From Liolophura sinensis (taxonomy: Eukaryota; Mollusca; Polyplacophora; Chitonida; Chitonidae), in assembly GCF_032854445.1 (NCBI RefSeq), contig NC_088305.1:20385717-20449716 (forward strand): a stretch of DNA of 64,000 nt, given 5' to 3'. The number at the start of each line of letters is the position of its first letter. Position 1 is the stretch's first letter. This document shows positions 1 through 11,952 of this stretch, piece by piece. A program made the translations under genes and the position numbers. Below the pieces are notes generated by a model that saw only the letters and a program-made list of their open reading frames with translations, was not told where the DNA came from and searched no databases.

Positions 1-2852
1 AAAATTGTTAAATATACAGTGCTAGTTATCAAAGTTGATCATAAGTTAACAATGTGAACCTGCACACAAAATTTCTCAAAACTAAAATAATATTTGGAGG
101 AGCTATTACATGGAAACTAAAGCATGACAGACCAACCTTGCAAAATTGTGGGAAAACAAAAAAATAATTGGGTTATAGTCCTTTTTGAAGAAGAAGTAAA
201 GACAAAGAAAGTCAAAATCAGTTGTTCTCTGTTTGTCAAACAGAAGTAGTTTCAATGCAGAGATTGCACCAATTTATAAATGTTGAAATTAGAAACAGCA
301 CTGCGTCTTTTGTTCAGCTACAACTTCAGCACAAGACCTTCAGGTAGATGATTTAGCTGGCAACACAACTTACTTTCAAAGCATATCCTCTGTTCGCATA
401 ATACAGTCATTAAGATTTACTTTTGAAGATAACAAGGAGGTGAATATCCAGAGCATGATGTAAATCATAAATTTTGTAAAACTAATTAAAACAATATTGT
501 ATTTATGTTCAAGAAAATCTGTCTATTCTGAAATTCTAGTTGATTTAGCTGAATGTGTCTTAGAAGAAAGCTGGCATTTTGTAAATTAATCTATCCGGCT
601 TGGCGCTGGAATGGTAGAAGAGTTTGACAGCCCTTGTTTACATTCACAGTGTTTTTACACTTAATCTTGATCAACAATACAGACGAATGGAACAGCCCTG
701 TCTGGAAGGATTTTCATCACGATCCAATAATATAAAAAACAAAAAAGTATACGAAATCCCCAAAAGTGACGGCGTGATGATTTGTGAAGAGGGGAGTAAC
801 TCACGAGAAGAAATAAACGCAAACATGAAGAAAATATTACAACCTATCATACTGTCAACACAGACATGCTGGTAATGTGGCCTGGCAACATCAGCAGGCT
901 GAAACAAATAAATCTGCCCTGGGCTTGGTTTACATGGCAGCTTCCCCTCATCTTAAGGTGCCCTAGAGCCTCTTGTTTCTATCAGGTTGATGGGATCAAG
1001 GTGGAATCAACAGTGCCCCTACAGCATCAACCTGACAAGTGGTGTATAAACCAAGTGTGGGTGTGTATGTACATAAACATGAATACCTTTATACCATAAA
1101 ACATGCAGCAACTATATGAATTATTTTATACACTGTACTGTATTATATCTATTTATTTCATTGTTGTTTTACGCTGTAGTCAAGAATATTTCTTTTACAG
1201 CACGGCGGCCATGAATATGGTGGGCGGAAATCAGGCTCTGGGAAACCCACAACCACCCGCAGGTTGCTGCCAGATCTTCCCACGTACAACCAAAGAGAAA
1301 GCGACATGATCGAGCTGGACTTGAACTCACAGAAACCATAGTTGGTTGGAGGCTCCTGGGTCATTGCAATGGGTGAACTAGCTACCCACTAGGAGACGGA
1401 GCTCCCCACACTGCACTGTAACAATTATCTTTTAGTTCATTTAAATTTCCACAAATTATGAGCCTAGTCATTTTGAATATTCGCTTGTTGTTTAACAAGG
1501 CACTCAAAAAAAAAAAAAAAACACTCAAAAACAGCTGTACGACAATCTGTCTGTTGGTCAGTCAAAGTTTTCACACCCTACCGATTACTTTGGGTCACTC
1601 ACTTAACATGTAGTCTGAGTTTAAGGCTACATGAAATCCTGCATGGTCGACTTTCTTTAACATGCCTCAGCATTTGCAAATTTGCCCTTGTTCAATTATA
1701 TGATCATAGTCAGTTTTTTTTGGCTGGATCATTAACAAGAGTAAATCACCAACTCTGCAAGTCACAGAGGCTTTCCCACATGTGCTGTACCCCATATTCA
1801 TTGGTGGAGGACAAGTAGTCAAAGAACATGCATGGCAGTGTATTGGCACCAAAGCACAACACTTAACTAAAGTTTAGTTGCCTATGTACACTTAGTGTCC
1901 AAATCATAGTCCCCAATACATGTGTACATGCACCTTTAAACCAAAATCTGGAATTCAAAATATGTTCACAGTTTTGGTTTTGCTATTTTCTCTAAACACC
2001 TGAATATTGCAGATGTGTAATAGACATAAGATATGATTTTGATGAAGTGCCAGATAAAGTGTAAAGTGCGTCTGCACTTGCTGCATTCTCATCCCGTAAG
2101 ATAAGGAAAGGTATTGTCAAAAACAGTTGTCTTTATTTCTTTTTACTAGTGCCAGTTCTGGCAAACTGGCAGGTGCAAAGCACTGACAACATAACCAATA
2201 CAGGGATGACATTTCAAAGTTGAGTTGGTTGAACATGTCTGACCGTGTGCTAGCCAAGTGCTCTTGAAACTGTCCACAGCACAAGTGCTTGACCAGAAGG
2301 TTGGTAGGAGAGCAAGGACAAGTGGAACAACCCACTCAACCTTCTTCTCAACACTCTCTACCCCCCTCCCCCCCCCACCCCCGGTGGCCAGCCGCAGGCA
2401 ACCCAGAGCAGGTTGTAGGTTTGCATGTGGTTTCAAATGTCAAAAATGTGAAGAATCAAAAAAGGCAAAATGTTTTTTTGTATACACATACATGTATTAA
2501 TCTTTCAAAATGCGGGATGTGGCAAATTTCTGAGCAAGTCTCTAAACAAAACTGTCTACCAAAGTTCAAATTTTGTTGGCACCATGTAAAGGCAAAATAG
2601 CCAAATGGAGGCATCAGTCATGCCAGTGTTATCTTCCAACTTAGGCTGCTGTTTCAGGTTGCGTGATGAAAATTTTAAAAAAAACCTCCCTCTTTTCAAT
2701 AAACAGAATATATCAATTAATGCAAGAAAAGTATTTTTTTCTGACTTATGAATAATACCCACACAAACTTGCATGGATGCAGATAAATTAATATCATGTA
2801 AAGACACATTTGGACAAAGCCAGATTTGAACCCGTCACCACCAAGATCTTAC
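1..2852 (-). other. Intron downstream of the last exon seen (partial)
   Basis: AT-rich, with one SINE (1150-1406), a short poly(A), and a C-rich run at about 2360-2382. No exon recognised. Confidence 0.6.
1150..1406 (-). mobile_element. SINE copy, nearly full length
   Basis: Shares the tail, the sequence gtagtcaagaatatttc, the gcggccatgaatatggtggg block and the head (cgagctggacttgaactcac, ggctcctgggtcattgc). It is more diverged than the 58 kb copy, with the tRNA-like 5' end altered near ctacccactaggagacgg. Confidence 0.85.
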
Positions 2853-2935
2853 CTTGGGTTGAGTGTCCTCTCCTCTGCATCAGACACATCATTCCGGTAC
2901 TTCACAGTCACATTAGTTGTGCCAATCACATTGCC
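2853..2935 (-). CDS. PKD-repeat receptor, most 3' exon seen
   Basis: 83 bp, phase 0 to phase 2. The acceptor has a pyrimidine-rich lead (ctatttgtgtctccacag) and the donor is CCAAG|gtaaga. It encodes GNVIGTTNVTVKYRNDVSDA then EERTLNP. NVIGTTNVTVKY is the usual closing strand of a PKD repeat (N-x-x-G-x-x-x-x-V-x-V), with one sequon (NVT). No further exon is recognised between here and position 1, so the remaining repeats and the membrane-associated part of the protein lie beyond the window. The short length makes this less certain than the other exons, but the splice signals and domain fit are both good. Confidence 0.72.
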
Positions 2936-3007
2936 CTGTGGAGACACAAATAGAAAAGACACTATAGAGTGACTACATTTTACACTGTACAATTGTTATT
3001 TAACATT

Positions 3008-3400
3008 GGGCCTCCATGGCTTTGTTGTTAGCTAGCTTGTGCAGCACAATGATCTGGGAGTTCACGCTGGCTTTCTCTTCGGTCGTACATGGGAAGGTCT
3101 GCCAGCATCCTACAGATGATCCTTTGATTTTATTTATTTACTTGATTGGTGTCTTACGCTGGACTTGAACTCACAACGACCGCATTGGTGAGAGGCTCAT
3201 GGGTCATTACGCTGCGCTAGTGCGCTTACCGAGTGAGCCACGGAGGCTCTTTGAGCTCTGCCCGCTTTCCGAGCTCCTATCATAATGCTGGCCGCCGATG
3301 TATGAATGAAACTCAGCACCATCTGCAGGTTGCTGGAAGACCTTCCCACATATGAGTGGAGAGTAAGCCAGAATGAGCTGGCGCATGAGATACAAGTAAA
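3008..3400. mobile_element. Mosaic of SINE fragments in both orientations
   Basis: Four pieces lie side by side. 3008-3121 is a plus-sense head and body (gggcctccatggctttgttg). 3129-3250 is a minus-sense tail joined directly to a minus-sense head, with the body missing. 3253-3308 is a plus-sense core (tcataatgctggccgccg). 3309-3395 is minus-sense body (ccatctgcaggttgctgg). This indicates repeated insertion into, or rearrangement of, older copies. Confidence 0.8.
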
Positions 3401-3480
3401 CTCATTTAAAGGGTGTTAGATCTTGACATCTTTCAACACTATTCAAGTTCATGTAGGTTTAAGTATTTCAAGAACCAATG

Positions 3481-3661
3481 ATTTATTTATTTATTTAATT
3501 GGCATTTTACGCCGTACTCAAGAATATTTCACTTAGACGACGGCGGCCAGCATTATGGTGGGTGGAAACCGGGCACAACTCCAGGGAAACCCACGACCAT
3601 CCGCAGGCTGATGGCAGACCTTCCCACGTAAGGCCGGAGAGGAAGCCAGCTTGAACTGGTC
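3481..3661 (-). mobile_element. SINE copy lacking the tRNA-like head
   Basis: Contains the AAAT tail, ttttacgccgtactcaag, acggcggccagcattatggt and gaggaagccagc, then stops before the B-box region. It is 5'-truncated, as expected for incomplete reverse transcription. Confidence 0.88.
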
Positions 3662-4039
3662 AAGAACCAATGAGAACCCAGTTAAGATTTAAGATTGCAG
3701 ATGAAACCGAAAGATCCGGAACTTGAACATGTGATCACTATGGTCAGGGACCAAACTGGTTTCAGCAACAACAATGCTTTAGCTATACAGTGACTTTGAT
3801 GTTCTAAGCTCTGATTACATAATGATACCAGGTTTTCAATGTGCAATGATAAAATTGCTGGACAATATGGGCTGCTGAAGTTGGTTTTCGTTACATCCTA
3901 TGAAAGAAGCAAGTAATCTGTCATCCATCATACTTATTTACAATTTGCTTAAAAATCAATATGGCAGCCAATGTAATCTCAGTAAATATCCATTTCTTCA
4001 ACTAAAGTCAGACAACGCAAAAGCTATAGGCCACATGAT

Positions 4040-4200
4040 CATCGTTGACCCCTCACTTATTTTCACACGGAGCCCTTTGAACAGCCAGAGCAGGAAATCG
4101 AGTCACCATATTCACTGCCCAAGGTTGGGTTTGAAAACGCATCTGGTGCGTCCAAGTGACTGAAAGGCAAATGCCTTTAACACGGAGCCACAGTTTGCTC
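4040..4200 (-). repeat. Possible second tRNA-like dispersed repeat
   Basis: gcccaaggttgggtttgaaa, then a gcatctggtgcgtcc stretch, resembles 23690-23745 (tccaaggctgggtttgagct, ttatgtgtcc). The reverse strand reads tcaaacccaacc, like a tRNA B box. Only two copies were seen. Confidence 0.4.
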
Positions 4201-4535
4201 TCTTAATTCTTAATCTGTTTGTTTCCTGGCTACAGGATCACAAAGTGATCTTGGATTTAGGTCCAAATTTCAATCATTGAACTCGGTATGTTCCTTTCCG
4301 TTATTCTTTGTTGAAATTTGCAGTCCCAATATCTTACACTGAATTCACGTTTTCAATCAATATTTTGACCGTATTAAGTAAGAAACAACAGGTTTTAAAA
4401 TGATTTGAAATTTTGATTTAAGTCAAAGATTGCTTCATGGTCCTAGGCTCTATACACATTAGACCAAAGTTCACAGTCACAGGCACAAGGAATACAATTA
4501 AAACCATGGGCATGGACTTTCATATTTAAAGCCCT

Positions 4536-4865
4536 TTAATTGTGTGATTCACCAGTATACTCATTTCCTCCAGACAGACAGGAGTTCAGACAATGATTCA
4601 TCATCAAACGGATACAAAATCGACACTGACTGGCCGACAGTAGAGATACAGTTTCCTGGGTTAAATCTTGTAGCCTTGGTGACGTTTGCATAAATGTAAC
4701 AGTGTTATCATTATTAGGGATTACACTTTCTGAATATAGCATAGATTCTATAGTGCTGAAAACTGGTTGAGACCAATGCCAGTTTCTCAGCCAATTTTCA
4801 GCAGTAGAATCTGTGCTGTTTTCAGGCAGCGTAATCTTTAACTTAATCCTCTTTCTAAATGACAT
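4536..4865 (-). other. Unassigned 109-codon reading frame in an intron
   Basis: ATG to TAA frame beginning MSFRKRIKLKITLPENSTDS and ending GGNEYTGESHN. It resembles no PKD strand or other family I recognise. An AG dinucleotide directly precedes the ATG, so it could be read as a terminal exon, but the pyrimidine tract is weak and no AATAAA follows closely. Its length is at the upper edge of chance for this AT-rich DNA. Treat as a non-coding frame unless transcripts say otherwise. Confidence 0.2.
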
Positions 4866-5037
4866 CTATACTTGGTTGAATAAATGTACCATACCTATAA
4901 AATTCAGTTTAGGCAAGACATAAGCCTGGACTTGGCTCTATCTCACACCAGCCAATCAGAATTGATTCTGAATTTAAACTGTAAGGATTTATATACCACT
5001 CATGTTTTTTTTCTACAATGTAACATTTAACATGCAA

Positions 5038-5047
<10 letters not shown>

Positions 5048-5094
<47 letters not shown>
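5048..5094. repeat. Poly(A) tract
   Basis: About 47 consecutive A. No SINE or LINE body with a clear boundary was recognised on either side. Confidence 0.95.
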
Positions 5095-5096
<2 letters not shown>

Positions 5097-7613
5097 AATC
5101 TTCCACAATTAAGACAGCAGAATGAATTCCCTTGAAATGGTTCAAGTCTCCTAGGAAGTTGTGAGGTTACACTATAGTGAACAGTGATTTAGTTATCTCA
5201 CTGACGTCCAATGATGACGTTATAGAGAATATGCTGAAGACATTTGAAAAAAAAAATAATCAGAACAAACACAATCAAATTTTTGTTTTATTTTAGAACA
5301 GCCTAAATGATGACCTTTCACAAATTGCATGTATCAGCCTTGTCTATGCATGATTCATATTCAAAGTTGGTAATAAAGTTTGTACATTTATAATGCAGGT
5401 AGCTTTGTAAGTTCTTCAACCTTCAGAATCATTTTACCAGTACAAACAGTACAGGTACAAGTGATATTTTCAGATGGCAATAATTTGAGCTATTCTTGGC
5501 AAATAGAGAAAACTTGATTTCATTAGCAAATATAGTTTTTTTGCCAAAAATCTCTGGGCATAGTCTGTTTATAACTTTTCAGTAATACATAAGTAAAGGC
5601 GTCTACCAGGTTACTGGAGGTGCCAACAGTATAAAACCACTGCCCCCTTCCACATATCTGATGAACCTTCTGGCTGCGACTGTCTGCAATAAGTGTTTAA
5701 CTTCAAGTGACTGAATTAACAGGAATGCCTCATAAACTATAGGAGACTTTGAGGATCAATGTTTTTAGGAGAAAATAGTGACAGAAATTGTGAAATTAAA
5801 TTTCACCTTTACTGGGTATTTGAGCTTTTGCGAATACCTGAAAATTTTTCTTAACCACATCAAGAAAAAACATAAGCACATGTAGTATGTGATTTCAAGT
5901 TGGTATAATTTTTTTCCCACATTTTCTCCTTAATTTCATCAATACTGGAAAAAAAAAACCCCCTGATATCTCTGTGATATATCTGTGTCTTAAGACATCT
6001 GTGCAATAAACAAAACCAGAGCCATCAATTAAAGCCTTCGTACTATCACTCTGAGAATGTTAACTAAATTCAGTATTACATCTACATGTTACATGTTTAG
6101 AAGTCATTGTTCACCTAAACTCAGTTCCTCGCTGCACACAATACATGCGCTGACTGAGCGTTAAACCTCCCAGATGTTCACCACATGCAGGTATCTGACG
6201 TACATCGAAACATGCAAACAGCGTAGTTGAATGCTAGTCAGGTCGCTTGTGGACACGCCTTCCACTTCCCGTCTGAGTAAGAGCCCGAGTCGTACGTTTC
6301 TCTAAATGTAACGTCAGTGATGAACATATGTGTAAATATACACGCTGACATTTTTTTTTTTTTTTTTGTAATGGCTGGGTTCAGATCTAAATGCGTCTCT
6401 TGTCACTGTACACAGAACTGTATGCTCCTTATTCTGTTGGACGTCATTCCATGATCTTTCCTGCCAGGTTCGGTGTATACTAGTACATATACCTGCCCAA
6501 TCATACAAAATCAGACTTGGTGGCATGGCTCCCAAAACAAGAGCACAGCTATAGGTTACAAAAGACAACAACGTGGAGATTAAACCAATGCAAAGCAGCA
6601 ACAACAGTGTGATAGTTCAAGGCAAATTGTAACACATATAGCCCGTGAAATTTAGTCTCTTTTCAGTTTACCCTAGTTATGGCTTTCTTCACACTGTTCA
6701 TGTAAATCCTTAAAGGGAGTTAAGCCACTTACACACCCTCATAATCAAGACTCACCATGTAGTGAGGAAACATGTGTATGCAAAACTTAAGCTTGCTACA
6801 TAAAGTGTTTTTGAAGATCCCCCCCCACCCCCCCACCCCACAATGAACAGACCAGACCAATGATGCATGACACATTCAATGTTGAAATGGATTCAAATTT
6901 GCTATCATCACATATTAACATGCATTTATCCAAAGGATCCTTGAATATTCCCTTCTCTGAATTTAGGAAATTGTTAATTCGAAGGACAGACTGGAAGAGT
7001 ATAGTAAAGGCAAACTTCTTATGTTTTTTTTTAACTGCAATTCGACAATGATGCCAGGGAAATGACATACATGTCAGTTCCCTTCGTAACAGCAACAGCA
7101 ACAACAACATTGCCCATTACACGAACAACAGTCACTCCTCCTAACGAATACTCCTGTATATCCTGGTTGGAAACAATTGCCATTAAAGGCAGTCATGTTC
7201 TAGTATCCTGCCACTGACGTCCAGTTGACAACTGCAGTGCTGGAGTCAGGAACTACTGTCACCATATATCAAGGCAAACAGGTACATCGGTTGACTTATA
7301 CGGACTCCCAGCACGACTTGCTATAACAGGCTAGCCACGCAACACCAGAACATCATGACAGCTGTTTGCACAAGGAGGCTTCCGTACAATTCTCATTTCA
7401 TATCCAGACGATAGGCATGCATGGAATAGGATTGCCCATAAACATGCATGTGTAGCATCTGTTGTAAATGTTTCATATCTCACAAAATATTTAAAGCATT
7501 ACTGCATGGAAAATGCTGTTTTTTAAATCTTTTGTGTGCATGCCAAAAATAACCATGTACATAATGGTAGATCTCCAACGGAATTTTTGTACATCCTGTT
7601 CTTTTAAAAAGCA

Positions 7614-7739
7614 CTGCAGATGGTGGTGGGTTTCCACTGGGTTCTGCCCTGTTTCCTCCAACTCTAATGTTGGCAGCCGTCCTAGAAATATTCTTGAGCA
7701 CAAGTGTAAAACACATAAATAAATAAATAAATAAATTTA
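7614..7739 (+). mobile_element. SINE 3' half, plus-sense
   Basis: Starts at tgcagatggtggtgggtttc, runs through tgttggcagccgtcc and gaaatattcttgagcac, and ends in an AAAT repeat at about 7714-7739. One of the few copies opposite in sense to the host gene. Confidence 0.85.
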
Positions 7740-7914
7740 AAAAGCACATGAATCCTCTTTGCTATATCATTCAGCAGTTCCAGTTGTGCTCACAATTTGA
7801 ACTTGCTGCTGATGATACAATCATGCTCAGTACACTATCTATATTAGAGAAGGTGTCACCATATTAATTTCTCAATGAGAGATTCTCCAAAATCCGAATT
7901 AATATACCTAAAAA

Positions 7915-8940
7915 GTTGTAAATTAACAGCTTGTACCTCCAACAGTTGTCAATCTACAGCTTATACCTCCACTAGTTGTCAATCTACAGCTTATTCCTCC
8001 AATAGATGTAATGCAATCAACAGATTAGATCTGCAATAGTTGTCAATCTACAGTTTATTCCTCCAACAGTTGTCAATCTACAGCTTATTCCTCCAATAGC
8101 TGTCATGCAATCAACAGATTAGATCTGCAATAGCTGTCAATCTACAGCTGATTCCTCCAGTAGCTGTCATTCTACAGCTTATTCCTCCAGTAGCTGTCAA
8201 TCTACAACTTATTCCTCCAATAGCTGTCAATCTACAGCTTATTCCTCCAATAGCTATCAAGCAATCAACAGATTATACCTACATCTACATCAACAGAGTA
8301 TACCTCCAATAGTTAAACAACAGAATATACCTCCAGCATGTAGAATAGCTGACAATCAACAACTCATATTTGCTATAACGGAAAATTAACAGCTTACACA
8401 GTTAACAACAGATTATGCTTCCAACAATCACTGAATTATATCTCCAGCATCTTCAATAGCTGACAATCAATGGTTTATGCCTCAAATAGTTAACCGTCAA
8501 CAGACTACACCCTAACCACTCAACAGATTATGCCTCCACAAGTCAACAATCAACAGCATTTACAGTACATGTTCCTCCAATAGCTGAGAATCAACGGTCT
8601 ATACAAGTACCTTCATTTGATGAAAATCAACTGTTTATAATTGTACTGTTAATAGCTAAAAATCAACAGGTTATAAATGTACCTCCAACAGCCCAAAATC
8701 AACAGGCAATTATTTTGTACCTCCAATAGCTGAAAATCAACAGGTTATAACTGTGCCTCAACAAATGAAAATCAACAGGTTATAAATGTACCTCTCAGCT
8801 GCTGAAAATCAACAGATTATAGATGTACCTCAATAGATGAAAATCAACAGGTTATAAATGTACCTCTCAGCTGCTGAAAATCAACAGATTATAGATGTAC
8901 CTCAATAGATGAAAATCAACAGGTTATAAATGTACCTCAA
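7915..8940. repeat. Degenerate minisatellite, about 30-bp units, about 1 kb
   Basis: The left part repeats caatctacagcttattcctc plus caatagctgt (30 bp). The unit drifts rightward through a middle zone of mixed variants to aatcaacaggttataaatgt plus acctc forms at 8620-8935. Adjacent right-end copies are nearly identical, so different parts were amplified at different times. Confidence 0.9.
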
Positions 8941-9749
8941 ATAGCCTGGGACACACGAACCTGAAAACACCTTGTGTACCACTCCACAAGCCTGATCAGC
9001 AGTAAATGGTCTCCTGTGACTTACAAAAACTTTTACGACATGTTTAGGAGCATGTAAATCATGCACACAATGAAGGTCAGGGCACAGCCGTTGGTTAGTT
9101 TGGGGAGGTGAAGGCAAGCTGAGATGAATCACAGGACTTCATTACAAGACACCTTTAATTTGTGGTCACTGCGGCCTATGAACAATGGAATTACTCTGGG
9201 TATATATAGCCTCGTGACCTCTAAGCCTTGTCACAGGGACTTGTGTTATACAGACCCGCTATTATACGGCCGGCTGCCCACCAATCAGCCAGAAAAACGA
9301 CAGCATTATAAGGCTTAACATCACAAGACACGTACAACTGGGGCCATCTTTTTCACAGGCAATACAGGCAACATTTCCCACCTAAACCAGTCCATTCCAG
9401 GCTGTGTAAAAAAACCATCATTCTCTGCTGTTACTCTGCAGTGCTACAGAAATACCTCTTGCTTTACGAGTAAAACTTAATACGGAAACAAACACATAGA
9501 ACAGAGAAGAACAAAAAAGTGTACTAGTGAAAAAGGGCCCTGACGATCCTCTTTTAGGCGGATAATACTCCCTTCAAAAGTTCGTGCCATGTTGTAATTC
9601 CATTTTGAAGTCCATTATTCATCTATATTTAGTAAAAACATACTGCAGACCATGTACACTGTTCTGTTATCTATGGATTGGTCAGTTTCTCACACTACGA
9701 GCTTCATGCACACTGACACGATTGACTGGAGCCACAAATATTCAAACAG

Positions 9750-9925
9750 GTATTTATTTATGTATTGGATTGGTGTTTTACGTCGTGCTCAAGAATATTT
9801 CACTTATACGACAGCAGCCAGCATTACGGTGAAAGGAAACCTTCGCCCACCCGCAGGTTGTTGGCAGACCTTCCCACATACGACCGGAGATGAAGCCAGT
9901 ATGAGCTGGACTTGAACTCACAGCA
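9750..9925 (-). mobile_element. SINE copy, 5'-truncated
   Basis: Carries ggtgttttacgtcgtgctca, agcagccagcattacggtg and ctggacttgaactcacagc, ending inside the B-box region. Confidence 0.88.
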
Positions 9926-10045
9926 GGTGCATTTGTTCAAATATCTAGGATTTCTTACTTATACGATATTATATAAACACATGAGTCCAGTCTGGAAATG
10001 ATGTTTTCCCAGTCACAATACAGCCTTTTCATTTTTATTGTACAC

Positions 10046-10079
10046 TCCTCCCCCCTTCCCCCCCCCCCCCCCCCCCCCA
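10046..10079. repeat. Poly(C) tract
   Basis: C-rich run with one TT interruption. A second poly(G) tract lies at about 48311-48327. Confidence 0.95.
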
Positions 10080-11040
10080 GTCTGTTACAAGAGATCCTAA
10101 TGATTGGATGATGGTGATTGACATTCACATACTGAAAAAAATGCACATTTCTGAAAACAATGTGCATGTCCTCGAAAACAATGTGCTTTTCTCTGAAACC
10201 AATTTCTTGGAGAGTGTTGTGGTTAAAACATATCTGGTTAGCAAGTCTAAACTTGCCAACTGAATAATATAGTTGTATTCTGTTGCCGTGGAGTGTATGT
10301 ACGAGTCATCACAATGTAAGGCACTGATGATAAATATCCTTACAACAAACACGTGGCAAACATCTTGCTTTTGTCAAAAGTTTGGCCGAACGACAGACAG
10401 ACAGACAGACTTACAAAGCTTCTAGTCACAGCTAAAGATGAGGACCATCTCCTACCAAACACTACATGGATGAATGTAGCTTAGAATAACTGATCAGTCA
10501 TGTCCAACCACGCTACACGTAAGAACTCAAACCATGACACTGGAATATATGGAAGCGCAAATTCGGTTTAGCTGCACCAGATTAGAGTTAACTTTTCGAT
10601 GCATGACCATTTACATATGTACATATACATTCCAATGCAATTTTCCTATGAAATTCCAGTGAGCCATACACTTGATAAGGCAACTGCCTGGAGCGAGGTG
10701 TTTTATGCTATCGACTTGATCAAAGAGCACACGCACCCAAAAATTTGTAGCTAATCAGTGAGAGCTTGAAAACCTCCCACAATCCATTCTGTTCAATCAT
10801 TATGTTCAGGGCCTTCTAGCAGTGTTCAAGAGCACATTTTAAATTTGTTTTACCGGATACTGTCAGAAGGATCATCGAAATCCTCAGATCTGACCTAGCT
10901 TAAATGGCGCATAGAAACAATCTGATATTTAGGTGGTTCACCCAATGCACTCCCGTTTTCCATCACGCAAAAATCTGACAAAGATCACAGACATCTAAAA
11001 TCTTATCTTTGGCATTTGTTCAACAATCACATGAATACAT

Positions 11041-11250
11041 CATATACATGTACATGTACATGTACATGTAGCAGTAGGTGTAGGGAAACCGTCATATACA
11101 TGTACATGTAGCAGTAGGTGTAGGGAAACCGTCATATACATGTACATGTAGCAGTAGGTGTAGGGAAACCGTCATATACATGTACATGTAGCAGTAGGTG
11201 TAGGGAAACCGTCATATACATGTACATGTAGCAGTAGGTGTAGGGAAACC
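11041..11250. repeat. 40-bp minisatellite, five copies
   Basis: The unit begins gtcatatacatgtacatgta and ends gcagtaggtgtagggaaacc, with starts at 11091, 11131, 11171 and 11211 after a first variant copy with an expanded ACATGT run. Copies are essentially identical, so recently expanded. Confidence 0.95.
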
Positions 11251-11361
11251 GAACGTAGCCTCTGACATTCTTCTCTCTCTTGTGAATTATGCTTAATACA
11301 TTTTGCCTTTTGATTAAAGCTCTTGGAATCAGCAAATTAGATATGTACAGATGTCCACGGT

Positions 11362-11613
11362 CCAGTGTGTCCCAGTGGTTGGCGTGTTAGCGCAGCGCAA
11401 TGATACAAGAATCTCTCACAATTTTGTTCGTTGCGAGTTCATGTCCAGATGATGCTGGCTTACTCTGCAGTCGCATGTGAGGAGGCCAGCCAGCAACTTG
11501 CGAAGTGTCATGGGTTTCCCCTGGGCTTTGCCAAGTTTTCCTCCCATTTGCAACCATCATATAAGTGAAATATTCTTGAGTATGGAGTAAAACTTCAATC
11601 AAATAAATATATC
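11362..11613 (+). mobile_element. SINE copy, nearly full length, plus-sense
   Basis: The head cccagtggttggcgtgttag (A-box side) and gagttcatgtccag (B-box side) are followed by the body and the tail gtggaataaaac-like region ending aatcaaataaatata. Diverged but complete in layout. Confidence 0.85.
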
Positions 11614-11851
11614 TACAAACTTGTAACAAATATTTAACCTGTTGTGGCCTTATGCAAAAGTCCAGTCTGCAGAAAGAACGCTTTGCACTCATCAGATTAT
11701 CATGTTCTCAATGAGATTTGCTCGGCTTTTTTCTCTTATCTCCCTAGAGTGCTCATCGATGCAGTTTTCAGATATAAAAGAAGATGCAGCAGCTGTAACA
11801 GTTGATATGAGTAAATGTAATACATACAGATGATGTAAAAGATAAGCTTAC

Positions 11852-11952
11852 CAGAAGGGAGAAGCGACACGATTGGTTGACCTCGGCCACTCCACAGTGA
11901 TGTAGAGACAGCTGCCCCTCGTCATCTTCCACAGACACCTCCCGATTGAACA
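11852..11952 (-). CDS. PKD-repeat receptor, 101-bp exon at a repeat boundary
   Basis: 101 bp, phase 1 to phase 0, with acceptor gggcgcag and donor CTTCTG|gtaagc. After the split valine it encodes FNREVSVEDDEGQLSLHHCG and ends AEVNQSCRFSLL. The first part is the closing strand of the repeat in the 15950-16108 exon. The second part resembles the opening strand of a new PKD repeat (L-x-L-x-x-C, then N-x-S-C-x-F). Sequon NQS is present. Both splice sites and the junction valine agree with the upstream exon. The following recognised exon (2853-2935) begins at the far end of a PKD fold, so at least one phase 0-0 exon with the W and G-x-Y strands is expected between them. Confidence 0.8.

Larger units (their letters stand above)
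2936..11851 (-). other. Intron, about 8.9 kb (probably hides a missed exon)
   Basis: Holds the SINE mosaic, the poly(A) tract, the 30-bp and 40-bp minisatellites and four further SINEs. The rest is AT-rich sequence in which I see nothing definite. Confidence 0.6.

Noticed and set aside
4909-5145. Open frame with a poly-phenylalanine run.
   Set aside because: It is only the translation of the 47-nt poly(A) tract on the other strand.
5615-5683. Possible missing PKD exon with a good acceptor (cacttattgcag).
   Set aside because: The phase-0 frame (TVAARRFIRYVEGG and onward) lacks the W-x-F-G-D and G-x-Y-x-V features expected of the missing repeat, and the donor is poor.
7480-7749. Overlapping minus-strand frames of 70-90 codons.
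   Set aside because: They are translations of the antisense strand of a SINE copy; similar frames appear at most SINE copies in the window.
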